Of a stretch of DNA of 12,304 nt, positions 1-6,723 are shown piece by piece; position 1 is the stretch's first letter; the number at the start of each line of letters is the position of its first letter. The notes below the pieces were generated by a model. That model had not been told where the DNA came from, searched no databases, and saw only the letters and a list, made by a program, of their open reading frames with translations. Source of the DNA: an uncultured Prevotella sp. (lineage in GTDB: Bacteria > Bacteroidota > Bacteroidia > Bacteroidales > Bacteroidaceae); contig USFX01000067.1 of NCBI GenBank assembly GCA_900553965.1, forward strand, positions 1 to 12,304, written 5' to 3'. The translations under genes were made by a program, and so were the position numbers.

Positions 1-38
1 ATCATGGAAATGCGGACGTTGCGTTTCTTCAAATACAT
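1..38 (-). CDS. Possible 5' end of a gene downstream of pepT (partial)
   Basis: An ATG at 36-38 on the minus strand opens a frame, MYLKKRNVRISM, that runs off the left edge without a stop. It begins three bases after the pepT stop, so it could be a second gene of a pepT operon. Another ATG lies at 3-5 in the same frame. Twelve codons are too few to name a family, and the frame may be chance. The short spacing is the only real support. Confidence 0.3.
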   Translation of the reverse strand, partial: MYLKKRNVRISM

Positions 39-41
39 TGA

Positions 42-1241
42 TTAATTCCTCACGATGACCTCCATTGCCTTCTGCATCGACTGGATGCTGACGAACTCGT
101 AAGGACCGTGGAAATTGACACCTCCGGCGAATATGTTTGGACAGGGCAGGCCCTTGAACGACAGCTGCGCGCCGTCCGTTCCGCCACGTATCGGTTCGAC
201 CTTCGGCGCCACGCCGCAGTCCTGCATAGCCTTCAGGACGAGGTCGATGACGTGCATGCACGGGTCGATTTTCTCCTTCATGTTGTAGTATTGGTCGTTG
301 ACATCAGCCGTGACCGTTCCCTCGCCGTACTTCCCGTTCATCCGTGCGACACAGTCGGTGATGAACGCCTTGCGCGCCTCAAACTTGCGGCGGTCGTGGT
401 CGCGGATGATATACGACAGCGTTGCATTCTCGATGTTGCTCTTTATGCCCAGCAGATGGTAGAAACCCTGATAGCCCTCCGTCGTCTCGGGAGTCTCGTC
501 GGCAGGAAGCATGGCTGCAAATTCAGCAGCAAGGCGGTTGGCGTTGACCATCTTTCCCTTGGCATATCCCGGGTGGACGCTCACGCCCTTTATCGTTATC
601 TTTGCTCCGGCGGCATTGAAGTTCTCAAATTCGAGGTCACCGAGGTCACCGCCGTCCATCGTATAGGCCCATTCGCATCCGAATTTCTCCACGTCGAAGT
701 GGTGGGCTCCCATTCCGATTTCCTCGTCGGGATTGAACGCAACGCGTATCTTTCCGTGTTTCACCTCCTTGTGGTCGCGCAGCCAGCACATGGCCTGCAC
801 GATTTCGGCGATGCCCGCCTTGTCGTCTGCACCGAGCAGCGTATGGCCGTCGGTGACAATGAGGTCTTCGCCGACATGGCTGAGCAGTTCGGGAAACTTC
901 TTCGGCGACGAGACGATGCCCTCAGATAGCGTGATGTCACCGCCGTCATAGTTGCTGACAATGCGCGCCTTGATGTTGGCGCCACTACAGTCTGGACTCG
1001 TGTCATAGTGGGAGATGAAGCCGATTGTCGGCACGTCCTTACCTTTGATGTTCGACGGCAGTGTGGCGTAGATATAGCCCTTGTCGTCCAGTTCGACATC
1101 CTCCAGTCCCTCGTGTTCCAGCTCTTTCCGGAGATATTCGGCGAAGAGAAGCTGTTTCGGCGTACTGGGTACACTCTGACTGTCCTCGGCAGACTGCGTG
1201 TCGAACTTGGTGTAGTTCAAGAATCTTTCTGTGATGTCCAT
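42..1241 (-). CDS. pepT: Peptidase T (tripeptide aminopeptidase)
   Basis: Cytosolic dinuclear zinc aminopeptidase of the M20B family that removes the N-terminal residue from tripeptides. The 399 residues are close to the family's usual length of about 400-410. Metal and catalytic motifs are all in place: HYDTSPD (His78, catalytic Asp80), GADDKAG (Asp139/Asp140), NPDEEIG (Glu173 catalytic, Glu174), YTMDGGDLG (Asp196) and, near the C-terminus, NFHGPYEF (His378). The dimerisation or lid domain lies between about residues 205 and 320, and RGGTDGAQL follows at about 352-360. The ATG at 1241 gives the family's usual N-terminus and sits about 36 nt below a good Bacteroidetes promoter. The gene looks intact. 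Role assignment rests on established knowledge of PepT; I see nothing odd. Confidence 0.97.
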   Translation of the reverse strand: MDITERFLNYTKFDTQSAEDSQSVPSTPKQLLFAEYLRKELEHEGLEDVELDDKGYIYATLPSNIKGKDVPTIGFISHYDTSPDCSGANIKARIVSNYDGGDITLSEGIVSSPKKFPELLSHVGEDLIVTDGHTLLGADDKAGIAEIVQAMCWLRDHKEVKHGKIRVAFNPDEEIGMGAHHFDVEKFGCEWAYTMDGGDLGDLEFENFNAAGAKITIKGVSVHPGYAKGKMVNANRLAAEFAAMLPADETPETTEGYQGFYHLLGIKSNIENATLSYIIRDHDRRKFEARKAFITDCVARMNGKYGEGTVTADVNDQYYNMKEKIDPCMHVIDLVLKAMQDCGVAPKVEPIRGGTDGAQLSFKGLPCPNIFAGGVNFHGPYEFVSIQSMQKAMEVIVRN

Positions 1242-1281
1242 ATCGTTTGTTTATGATTTATGCTGTCATAAATAGTTTCTA

Positions 1282-1313
1282 CAAAAATACGGAGAATTTC
1301 GGAGACGGCCAAA
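1282..1313 (-). promoter_or_regulatory. pepT promoter (Bacteroidetes type)
   Basis: On the minus strand a -33 TTTG (1310-1313) and a -7 TATTTTTG (1282-1289) are separated by exactly 20 nt, matching the consensus TTTG-N(19-21)-TAnnTTTG. Transcription would begin near 1277, giving pepT a leader of about 36 nt. Confidence 0.7.
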
Positions 1314-1383
1314 GAAATACCTTGATAAGTGAAAAGCCACTCCGTTGAAATCACATGAAATCACATAACAACTTTATATAAAT

Positions 1384-1470
1384 TGAAAAACCGCCCACTT
1401 CACAGTGAGCGGTTTTCCTCTCAATAGGTATTAGCCTTTTAAAGGTAAAAAGATTGTATTCAGGATAACG
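1384..1470 (-). ncRNA. Candidate small RNA, about 87 nt, with its own promoter and terminator
   Basis: A strong promoter match on the minus strand (1475-1506) points at about 87 nt without a plausible reading frame that ends in a hairpin followed by five Ts. It lies in the gap between pepT and the DUF4293 gene, about 140 nt upstream of the pepT start codon, so it could instead be a leader for pepT if the hairpin is read through. I do not recognise it as a known RNA family. The transcript contains CCTTTAAAAGG, a self-complementary stretch. The promoter and terminator are seen in the sequence; the RNA itself is inferred. Confidence 0.35.
1386..1416. terminator. Hairpin terminator, bidirectional
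   Basis: AAAACCGC (1387-1394) pairs with GCGGTTTT (1409-1416). After one mismatch, CACT (1396-1399) pairs with AGTG (1404-1407) around a four-base loop. On the minus strand the stem ends in a T run, so it best fits as the end of the candidate small RNA. No coding gene on either strand ends just before it. Confidence 0.6.
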
Positions 1471-1474
1471 TTAG

Positions 1475-1506
1475 CAAAGATAGTCTTTTTTTAATAGTTA
1501 CACAAA
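1475..1506 (-). promoter_or_regulatory. Strong Bacteroidetes-type promoter for the candidate small RNA
   Basis: On the minus strand TTTG (1503-1506), a 20-nt spacer and TATCTTTG followed by C (1475-1482) match the consensus fully. A 14-bp perfect palindrome, ATGTTTTAAAACAT (1516-1529), lies ten bases upstream of the -33 element and could be an operator. Confidence 0.6.
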
Positions 1507-1570
1507 TATATTTATATGTTTTAAAACATGTTTTTGTCATTTTTCGATGTCTCGTATCATAAAATAGGGG

Positions 1571-1613
1571 TTTGGAATAATTCAACAGACATTTAGAACA
1601 ATTCTTCCAGACA
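1571..1613. repeat. Imperfect tandem repeat, two units of 21 and 22 bp
   Basis: Unit one (1571-1591) and unit two (1592-1613) each run TTT-GAA-AATTC-CAGACA with a few changed bases. The first contains GAATAATTC, which is palindromic. The pair lies in an otherwise featureless AT-rich stretch about 65 bp upstream of the small-RNA promoter. It could be paired regulator sites or chance; no gene is obvious here. Confidence 0.4.
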
Positions 1614-1696
1614 TATCCCGGCCGCTAAGAAAGCACCCCAACGTGATACAGTAAGGAAATGATGATGACTCGAAAACAGTCAAATAAAGACCAAAG

Positions 1697-1733
1697 AAAA
1701 ACGGGAGGATTCTTGAAGAGCCCTCCCGTTTTT
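1697..1733 (-). terminator. Rho-independent terminator of the bamD-rpoZ-DUF4293 operon
   Basis: A 12-bp perfect stem (1697-1708 with 1722-1733) has a GGGAGG/CCTCCC core flanked by A and T runs and a 13-nt loop. On the minus strand it ends in TTTTTCTTT. It lies about 140 nt after the DUF4293 stop codon and no other gene on this strand lies between. Confidence 0.75.
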
Positions 1734-1874
1734 ATCTATTCATTAATATAAATATGTGTCTGTAAAACAGCTGCTGGCATTATAAACTGCCGTTGTATTT
1801 CCGCAAACATCCTGTATTGCTTAGCTAAACTCATATACAGCTTCCGCAAGCAGTCCATTCCGTTCTGAAACGGC

Positions 1875-2348
1875 TCATCTGATTCTGTCGGCAGCACGCA
1901 CAAGACGTTCGTCGGCCATGATGGCACGGCGCGCCAACAGCAGGAACACCAACGCCAAGGCCGGAAGAACGGCTGCCCAAGACAAAGAAAATTCCGCCAT
2001 ACGTCCGTCGAAACTTCCCAAGACGCGACTATAGACCGCATAAAGAACGTACCAGCCGACAATCAGCAGGGCGCCGAACAGGCAAAATCTGGCCTGCGCC
2101 ACGCGGTTGCGGAAAGCGAATATGGCATAGCAGCTAAGCGCTGAAGACAGCAGAAGGACGGCGAACATCGGCGAAGTGGCAAAAGTGAAATGATGGGTGG
2201 CCGCGTTGTCAACATGCAACAGCCACAGATTGTATTCCCTCGCCACCGTAAGACTGTCGACACTGAACTCTCCCAAAGGCAAGAACATGCAGATAACGGA
2301 AAGCACAACTGCCACAAGCAGATAAATCGTCTGTATGCGCTGTATCAT
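1875..2348 (-). CDS. DUF4293 family inner-membrane protein
   Basis: Four-helix integral membrane protein of unknown function, 157 residues, of the DUF4293 family common in Bacteroidetes. The N-terminus MIQRIQTIYLL is the family's typical opening. Predicted membrane segments are about residues 7-26, 59-79, 87-107 and 119-141, with a positively charged tail (RRAIMADERLVRAADRIR). The ATG at 2346-2348 is preferred; an in-frame TTG four codons upstream would add MTTV and breaks the usual start. The gene starts 21 nt after the omega stop codon, in the order bamD - rpoZ - DUF4293, which I recall as a common Bacteroidetes arrangement. Function is unknown; the operon suggests constitutive expression. 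The family call is from recall of conserved features. Confidence 0.85.
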   Translation of the reverse strand: MIQRIQTIYLLVAVVLSVICMFLPLGEFSVDSLTVAREYNLWLLHVDNAATHHFTFATSPMFAVLLLSSALSCYAIFAFRNRVAQARFCLFGALLIVGWYVLYAVYSRVLGSFDGRMAEFSLSWAAVLPALALVFLLLARRAIMADERLVRAADRIR

Positions 2349-2369
2349 AACAGTAGTCAAGTAAGAACG

Positions 2370-2717
2370 TTAATCCTGTCTCTCGTCACCCTGCTGTGCA
2401 TCGCGCTGCGGGTCACGCCAATAAACACGTCCTTCGACAAACTCCTGAGTAGCCAGCAACGTAGGCTTCGGCAGCTTCTCGTAGTAACGTGAGATTTCAA
2501 TCTGCTCACGGTTCTCGAACACTTCCTCAAGGCTATCGTTGTAGGAAGCGAACTCAGCGAGCTTTTTGCTGAGGTCTTCTTTGATCTGAACAGAAATCTG
2601 ATTAGAACGTTTTGCGATAATGGCCACGCTCTCATAGATATTGTCCGTGTTCTGACAGAGATCCATAATGTTGCGTGTCACGGTATTCACCGGTGCCTTT
2701 GACTTCTTGTAATCCAT
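2370..2717 (-). CDS. rpoZ: DNA-directed RNA polymerase omega subunit, Bacteroidetes type
   Basis: Small RNA polymerase subunit of the Rpb6/omega family that helps assemble and stabilise the beta' subunit. The 115 residues open with MDYKKSKAPVNTVTRNIMDL, and the central stretch NIYESVAIIAKRSNQISVQI (about 27-46) corresponds to the omega core, in which a conserved helix contacts beta'. The rest (DLSKKLAEFASYNDSLEEVF, then EQIEISRYYEKLPKPTLLA) is typical of Bacteroidetes omega and longer than the proteobacterial minimal core; the tail after about residue 100 is acidic and polar. It begins 46 nt after the bamD stop and ends 21 nt before DUF4293, so the three genes are likely co-transcribed. The symbol follows common usage for the family. 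Confidence 0.88.
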   Translation of the reverse strand: MDYKKSKAPVNTVTRNIMDLCQNTDNIYESVAIIAKRSNQISVQIKEDLSKKLAEFASYNDSLEEVFENREQIEISRYYEKLPKPTLLATQEFVEGRVYWRDPQRDAQQGDERQD

Positions 2718-2763
2718 CTTATTTCTTAATTAAAATATTCGTTGTTGTCTTTGTCTTCTGATG

Positions 2764-3591
2764 TCAGTCCTTGGTCACTGACTTGCATTTGGCTATGAAC
2801 TTCTCGGCCAGAGCCTTATCCTTGCTGTCAGGATATTCATTGAGAAATCCGTAACATTCGTCTTCCGCGTCGCGGTAGCGCTCCAGACGCTTCTCCTCCA
2901 CGCTCTGTTCGGCCAGCTCAAACTTGCTCTTCATGATGAGCAGGGCGAAATCCTCACGCATGGAACTGTAGGGATAGGTCTTCAAGGCGTTCTGTGCCGT
3001 GATTATGCAAGCCTCATAGTTTGAGCCGCCACTGATTATGCAGTTGAGGAAATAGCCGCCGAGATTATAGTAAAGCTTTGCCGAAAGATACTCCTTCATG
3101 ACCAGTTTGTCCTGCAATTCGAACAGGCGTTTCTGCGCAGTGGGGCGCATTTTCGAGTCCGGATAGAAATCAAGAAACTGCTGGAAAGCATTGATTGCGC
3201 CGACCGTTGGGGTCTGGTCGAGGCGCGGCTCGGGCGTACTCTGATAGAGTGACTGCCCTATGTAGAACGATGCCTGTTCGGCGTAGATGCCTTTGGGATA
3301 GGAAGAGACATATTTCTTGAACGTTGCCGACGCGCTCTCATAGTCTCTGTCACAGAATTCCGCCATGGCGAGCATGTAGAGACACTCCTGCGCGTTGTCC
3401 GTTCCTTTCTGTATCGTGACCAGCTCCTGAAGCAAAGTGATGGCCTGAGTGAAGCGTCCTTCGGCGAAACACTGCTTTGCATACTCATATTTATAGTCGT
3501 AGTCAGACGACTTATAAACACGGTTGAACTCTGCGCCGCAGCCGCAAAGCAGGGTCACAGCAAACGCCAATATGAATAAGTTCTTCTTCAT
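2764..3591 (-). CDS. bamD: Outer membrane protein assembly factor BamD (lipoprotein)
   Basis: Periplasmic lipoprotein of the beta-barrel assembly machinery that works with BamA in inserting outer-membrane proteins. The 275 residues begin with a lipoprotein signal peptide (MKKNLFILAFAVTLLCGC) with a lipobox ending at Cys18. After it come tetratricopeptide-like helical repeats: YEYAKQCFAEGRFTQAITLL, then AMAEFCDRDYESASATFKKY, then a third with QQFLDFYPDSKMRPTAQ, and a C-terminal pair ending DSKDKALAEKFIAKCK. The ATG at 3591 gives a proper signal peptide; a longer frame from a TTG at 3612 would place seven residues before it and lies at the promoter. It is first in a minus-strand operon and divergent from uvrB. 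Confidence 0.92.
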   Translation of the reverse strand: MKKNLFILAFAVTLLCGCGAEFNRVYKSSDYDYKYEYAKQCFAEGRFTQAITLLQELVTIQKGTDNAQECLYMLAMAEFCDRDYESASATFKKYVSSYPKGIYAEQASFYIGQSLYQSTPEPRLDQTPTVGAINAFQQFLDFYPDSKMRPTAQKRLFELQDKLVMKEYLSAKLYYNLGGYFLNCIISGGSNYEACIITAQNALKTYPYSSMREDFALLIMKSKFELAEQSVEEKRLERYRDAEDECYGFLNEYPDSKDKALAEKFIAKCKSVTKD

Positions 3592-3609
3592 CTGTCGATT
3601 TTTGAGGTG

Positions 3610-3640
3610 CAAAAATAGTCATTTTCCGCTTAATTTCAAA
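3610..3640 (-). promoter_or_regulatory. bamD operon promoter
   Basis: Minus strand: TTTG (3637-3640), 19-nt spacer, TATTTTTG (3610-3617). The start would fall near 3605, about 14 nt before the bamD ATG. This supports the ATG at 3591 over the upstream TTG at 3612, which overlaps the -7 element. Confidence 0.65.
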
Positions 3641-3682
3641 GTATTTAAACCGAAATTAAGCAAAATACACAGTATTATAACG

Positions 3683-3710
3683 TTTGTTACACTGAAAATC
3701 AGTAATTTTG
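3683..3710 (+). promoter_or_regulatory. uvrB promoter
   Basis: TAATTTTG (3703-3710) is a full match to the Bacteroidetes -7 element. The nearest -33 TTTG is at 3683-3686, with a spacer of only 16 nt, shorter than the usual 19-21. The -7 ends six bases before the uvrB ATG, so the transcript would have almost no leader. I see no LexA-like box that I can support. Confidence 0.5.
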
Positions 3711-3716
3711 CCGGCC

Positions 3717-5750
3717 ATGAGTGCTTTTAAACTGACATCCCAATACAGACCCACGGGCGACCAGCCGGAAGCCATACGCGACCTGACCGAAGGTCTCAGG
3801 CGCGGCGACCGTGCGCAGGTTCTGCTCGGTGTGACCGGTTCGGGAAAGACGTTTACCGTTGCAAACGTCATCGCCGCAGCCGGCCGCCCCACCCTCATTC
3901 TCAGCCACAACAAGACTCTCGCCGCCCAGCTTTACGAAGAGATGCGCGGCTTTTTCCCCGAGAATGCCGTGGAATATTACGTGAGCTACTACGACTACTA
4001 TCAGCCGGAAGCCTATCTCCCCACCACCGACACCTACATCGAGAAAGACCTCGCCATCAACGAGGAGATTGACCGGCTGCGGCTGCGCGCCGTCAGCTCG
4101 CTGCTCTCCGGCCGCAAGGACGTCGTCGTCGTCTCGTCGGTCAGCTGCCTCTACGGTATGGGCAGCCCCGTCGCGCTGTCCGAGAACGTCATCAGTCTGC
4201 GCCGCGGCCAGACGCTCGACCGCAACGCCCTTCTGCGCCAGCTCGTCCAGGCCCTCTACGTGCGCAACGACATAGAGCTTCAGCGCGGCAATTTCCGCGT
4301 CAAGGGCGACACCGTCGACGTGGCTATGGCCTATAATGAGGTCATCCTGCGCATCACGTTCTGGGACGACGAGATTGACGCCATCGAGGAACTTGACTCC
4401 GTCACGATGGACCGCATGGCCTCGTTCGACGAATACAAGCTCTATCCGGCCAACCTCTTCATGACAACTCAGGAACAGACAAACATCGCCATCCGCCAGA
4501 TTCAGGACGACCTGACCCGTCAGGTGGAGTTCTTCGAGTCGCTCGGCGACAACATCAAGGCCCAGCGCATCAAGGAGCGCGTGGAATATGACATGGAGAT
4601 GATCAAGGAGCTCGGCCACTGCTCGGGCATCGAGAACTACTCCCGCTATTTCGACGGCCGCAAGGCCGGCGAGCGTCCCTACTGTCTCCTGGACTTCTTC
4701 CCCGACGACTATCTGATGGTCATCGACGAAAGCCACGTCAGCGTGCCGCAGATCAACGCCATGTACGGCGGCGACCGCGCCCGAAAAACCAACCTCGTGG
4801 AATATGGCTTCCGCCTTCCGGCCGCTTTCGATAACCGTCCGCTGACATTCGATGAGTTCCACGAAATGACCAATCAGGTCATCTACGTCTCCGCCACGCC
4901 GGCCGACTATGAGCTGCGCGAGGCCGAGGGCGTCGTCGTCGAGCAGATAATCCGTCCCACGGGACTGCTTGACCCGGAGATTGAGGTGCGCCCGAGCGAG
5001 AACCAGATTGACGACCTGATGGCCGAGATTGAGGAACGCACGCCGCGGGAGGAGCGTGTCCTCATCACCACACTGACCAAGCGAATGGCCGAGGAGCTGA
5101 CGGAATATCTCCTCAAACACGAAATACGCACGGCATACATCCACAGCGACGTGGCCACGCTCGACCGCGTGAAGATACTGGAGGACCTCCGTCAGGGCGT
5201 CTACGACGTCCTCGTCGGCGTCAACCTGCTGCGCGAGGGCCTCGACCTGCCCGAAGTATCGCTCGTGGCAATCCTCGACGCCGACAAGGAGGGATTTCTC
5301 CGCAGCCACCGCAGCCTGACGCAGACGGCTGGACGTGCCGCGCGAAACGTCAACGGAAAGGTCATCATGTATGCCGATACCGTCACGGCGAGCATGCAGC
5401 AGACCATCGACGAGACCGCGCGACGGCGCATCAAGCAGATGCACTACAACGAGGAACACGGCATCACGCCGACCCAGATACGCAAGGCGCTCCGCCAGAC
5501 GCTCCGCACGGAGGCCGGCGCAGCTCCCGAAACCGTTGCCGCTCCCGCACAGACGGCATATATCGGACCGGAAGAAGGTGCCTTCGCCGCAGACCCGATT
5601 GTCCGCCGCATGACACGGCCGCAGCTCGAAAAAAGCATAGCCAACACCACCCGGCTGATGAAAGAGTCCGCCAAGCGGCTCGACTTCATTCAGGCGGCAC
5701 AGTATCGCGACGAGATTGTCAGGATGCAGAAGGAGCTGGAGTTGAAATAG
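3717..5750 (+). CDS. uvrB: Excinuclease ABC subunit UvrB
   Basis: DNA damage-verifying helicase of nucleotide excision repair; it receives damage from UvrA and recruits UvrC for incision. The 677 residues match the family's usual 660-680. Seen in order: Walker A GVTGSGKT (38-45); the beta-hairpin segment with YYVSYYDYYQPEAYLP (87-102) that inserts into DNA; the UvrA-interacting domain 2 region (about 155-250); motif II DESH (337-340); VSATPADYELRE (391-402); motif VI QTAGRAARN (536-544); and a C-terminal UVR domain (about 633-668) that contacts UvrC. The ATG at 3717 gives MSAFKLTSQYRPTGDQPEAI, the family's usual opening; the in-frame TTG at 3708 overlaps the -7 element and is rejected. A proline/alanine-rich linker (about 599-625) precedes the UVR domain. 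Divergent from bamD. Confidence 0.98.
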   Translation: MSAFKLTSQYRPTGDQPEAIRDLTEGLRRGDRAQVLLGVTGSGKTFTVANVIAAAGRPTLILSHNKTLAAQLYEEMRGFFPENAVEYYVSYYDYYQPEAYLPTTDTYIEKDLAINEEIDRLRLRAVSSLLSGRKDVVVVSSVSCLYGMGSPVALSENVISLRRGQTLDRNALLRQLVQALYVRNDIELQRGNFRVKGDTVDVAMAYNEVILRITFWDDEIDAIEELDSVTMDRMASFDEYKLYPANLFMTTQEQTNIAIRQIQDDLTRQVEFFESLGDNIKAQRIKERVEYDMEMIKELGHCSGIENYSRYFDGRKAGERPYCLLDFFPDDYLMVIDESHVSVPQINAMYGGDRARKTNLVEYGFRLPAAFDNRPLTFDEFHEMTNQVIYVSATPADYELREAEGVVVEQIIRPTGLLDPEIEVRPSENQIDDLMAEIEERTPREERVLITTLTKRMAEELTEYLLKHEIRTAYIHSDVATLDRVKILEDLRQGVYDVLVGVNLLREGLDLPEVSLVAILDADKEGFLRSHRSLTQTAGRAARNVNGKVIMYADTVTASMQQTIDETARRRIKQMHYNEEHGITPTQIRKALRQTLRTEAGAAPETVAAPAQTAYIGPEEGAFAADPIVRRMTRPQLEKSIANTTRLMKESAKRLDFIQAAQYRDEIVRMQKELELK

Positions 5751-5796
5751 ACCGGCTTCTTCGTTTTAGAAGACAAAACAAAGGTTCATACAAAAA

Positions 5797-5893
5797 CAAA
5801 ATAAAACGAGCCAAATCGCTAAAGACCGAGCTCGTTTTTATCTTTTTTATAGTGCAGTTGACAGCAACCGAGCCATTCAAATACACTTTGTTG
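5797..5893 (-). ncRNA. Candidate small RNA, about 97 nt, antisense side of the uvrB terminator
   Basis: A consensus promoter on the minus strand (5898-5929) drives about 97 nt that ends at the minus-strand side of the uvrB terminator, whose stem is followed by TTTTATTTT. There is no plausible reading frame. The transcript has a small hairpin GTTG-CTGT-CAAC (5857-5868) and a GGCTCGG (5868-5874) that could pair with the CGAGC of the terminator stem, so two exclusive folds are possible. The design resembles the candidate at 1384-1470. The RNA is inferred, not a recognised family. Confidence 0.35.
5803..5850. terminator. uvrB terminator, bidirectional
   Basis: AAAACGAGC (5803-5811) pairs with GCTCGTTTT (5830-5838) around an 18-nt loop. 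On the plus strand TTTTT and then TCTTTTTTAT follow, giving a good stop for uvrB 52 nt after its stop codon. On the minus strand TTTTATTTT follows, so it can also end transcripts from the promoter at 5898-5929. Confidence 0.75.
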
Positions 5894-5897
5894 TTTG

Positions 5898-5929
5898 CAA
5901 AGATACAAAATAATCTATTATCTCACAAA
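5898..5929 (-). promoter_or_regulatory. Strong Bacteroidetes-type promoter facing the uvrB 3' end
   Basis: Minus strand: TTTG (5926-5929), 20-nt spacer, TATCTTTG followed by C (5898-5905). It is a full consensus match identical in its -7 to the promoter at 1475-1506. The only thing downstream before a terminator is the candidate small RNA. Confidence 0.6.
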
Positions 5930-5965
5930 CTTTTCACGAAAATTCACGCTGTACCGGATTGCAAA

Positions 5966-6174
5966 TCACGAGTGTTCGGAAGATAACGAAGTGACTTGTA
6001 GAGACGTCACACCGTGGCGTCTCCCTGTTCACGGTGTTGCGTCAGGGGTAACAAAATGGTTACATGCCACTACTTTATACCTCTGATACACCCTTCCTGT
6101 CAGCATCTTTGCATGGGAGACGCCACGGTGTGACGTCTCTACTAATCCCTTCGTTATCTTCCGAACACTCATGA
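5966..6174. repeat. 209-bp inverted repeat with nested hairpins (REP- or MITE-like)
   Basis: Two 60-base arms, 5966-6025 and 6115-6174, are reverse complements at 56 of 60 positions. Within each arm the part nearest the centre is itself a hairpin: GAGACGTCAC-ACC-GTGGCGTCTC at 6001-6023 and its mirror at 6117-6139. The differences between arms are clustered at the 7-base stretch 5991-5998 versus its partner and one outer base. The 89-base centre holds further pairing, CAGGGGTA (6043-6050) with TACCTCTG (6078-6085) and GTAAC (6048-6052) with GTTAC (6059-6063). No coding frame is credible and no target-site duplication is visible. The right arm ends five bases from the HU-like stop codon, so it may also stabilise or end that transcript. 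The style resembles repeats spread by REP-associated transposases, but none is in the window. Confidence 0.8.
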
Positions 6175-6179
6175 GCTCC

Positions 6180-6596
6180 TCACTCCTCATACTTCCACCT
6201 CACGACATCCGCTCCATCGCACAGGTCCCGCTCCAGCTTTCGCGTCATCTGGTTGCGGTGGGCGGCCGGTGTGAAATGGCAGACAATCCGCCGGATGTGC
6301 CGCTTGAGATTGAAGTCCTCATCTTTGTCGACCATGTCGCTCTTCACCGCAAGATGGAAGCGACCGAAGTCGTCGAGCACGACCGTCTTTCCGTCCTGCA
6401 TCTGATGCTTCATCTCGACCACGAGGGCCGCGATGACGGCACGGACGTCGCTCTCCGTCACCGAATTGCTCGCGCTGATGTTGCGCGCCAGCGTCCGCGT
6501 GTCCACTTCGCCCGTGCTCACCACACGTCCGAACCACTTACCCCGATAGTTCTTCCGGCTATCGTTGTTTTTCGTCAATCTAATCTGTAATGCCAT
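6180..6596 (-). CDS. HU-like DNA-binding protein (HU-HIG family)
   Basis: Nucleoid-type DNA-binding protein of the HU/IHF fold, in the longer Bacteroidetes version (histone-like, related to TIGR01201). The 138 residues begin MALQIRLTKNN and contain GKWFGRVVSTGEVDTRTLAR (about 19-38), then a helical pair (NSVTESDVRAVIAALVVEMK) and the HU motif around DGKTVVLDDFGRFHLAV (about 68-84), where the GxF-type turn leads into the DNA-binding arm. A basic, less conserved tail follows (HIRRIVCHF, then RNQMTRKLERDL). The gene is single, with non-coding repeats on both sides. A clear proximal promoter is missing; the nearest -7 match is 290 nt upstream (6884-6891). Family members are often in variable regions. 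The specific DNA target is unknown. Confidence 0.85.
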   Translation of the reverse strand: MALQIRLTKNNDSRKNYRGKWFGRVVSTGEVDTRTLARNISASNSVTESDVRAVIAALVVEMKHQMQDGKTVVLDDFGRFHLAVKSDMVDKDEDFNLKRHIRRIVCHFTPAAHRNQMTRKLERDLCDGADVVRWKYEE

Positions 6597-6723
6597 AATC
6601 TTTAAAGGTATTAGGTTATTATTTTTTGTATATGTCTTATTTTCACAGGTATCTTTTCAAATCTTCTCACGAACATTTTTCTCCCTCTCCGGCTCTAATC
6701 ATAACGGCAAATCATTGCTGTCT

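Noticed and set aside
108..929. A 273-codon open frame antisense to pepT
   Set aside because: pepT is complete with all catalytic residues; the antisense frame has shadow-type composition and no promoter.
1736..2062. A 108-codon frame overlapping the end of DUF4293
   Set aside because: It lies mostly inside DUF4293 in another frame and its product has no membrane or domain pattern of its own.
3592..3612. Earlier TTG start for BamD adding seven residues
   Set aside because: It would put charged residues before a normal lipoprotein signal and its TTG overlaps the -7 element of the bamD promoter.
3699..5459. A 586-codon open frame antisense to uvrB
   Set aside because: It mirrors uvrB codon positions in GC-rich sequence, has no recognisable domain, and lies entirely opposite a complete conserved gene.
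5895..6086. A 63-codon frame running into the left arm of the inverted repeat
   Set aside because: It reads through a promoter match and a nested palindrome, with no family resemblance or start context.
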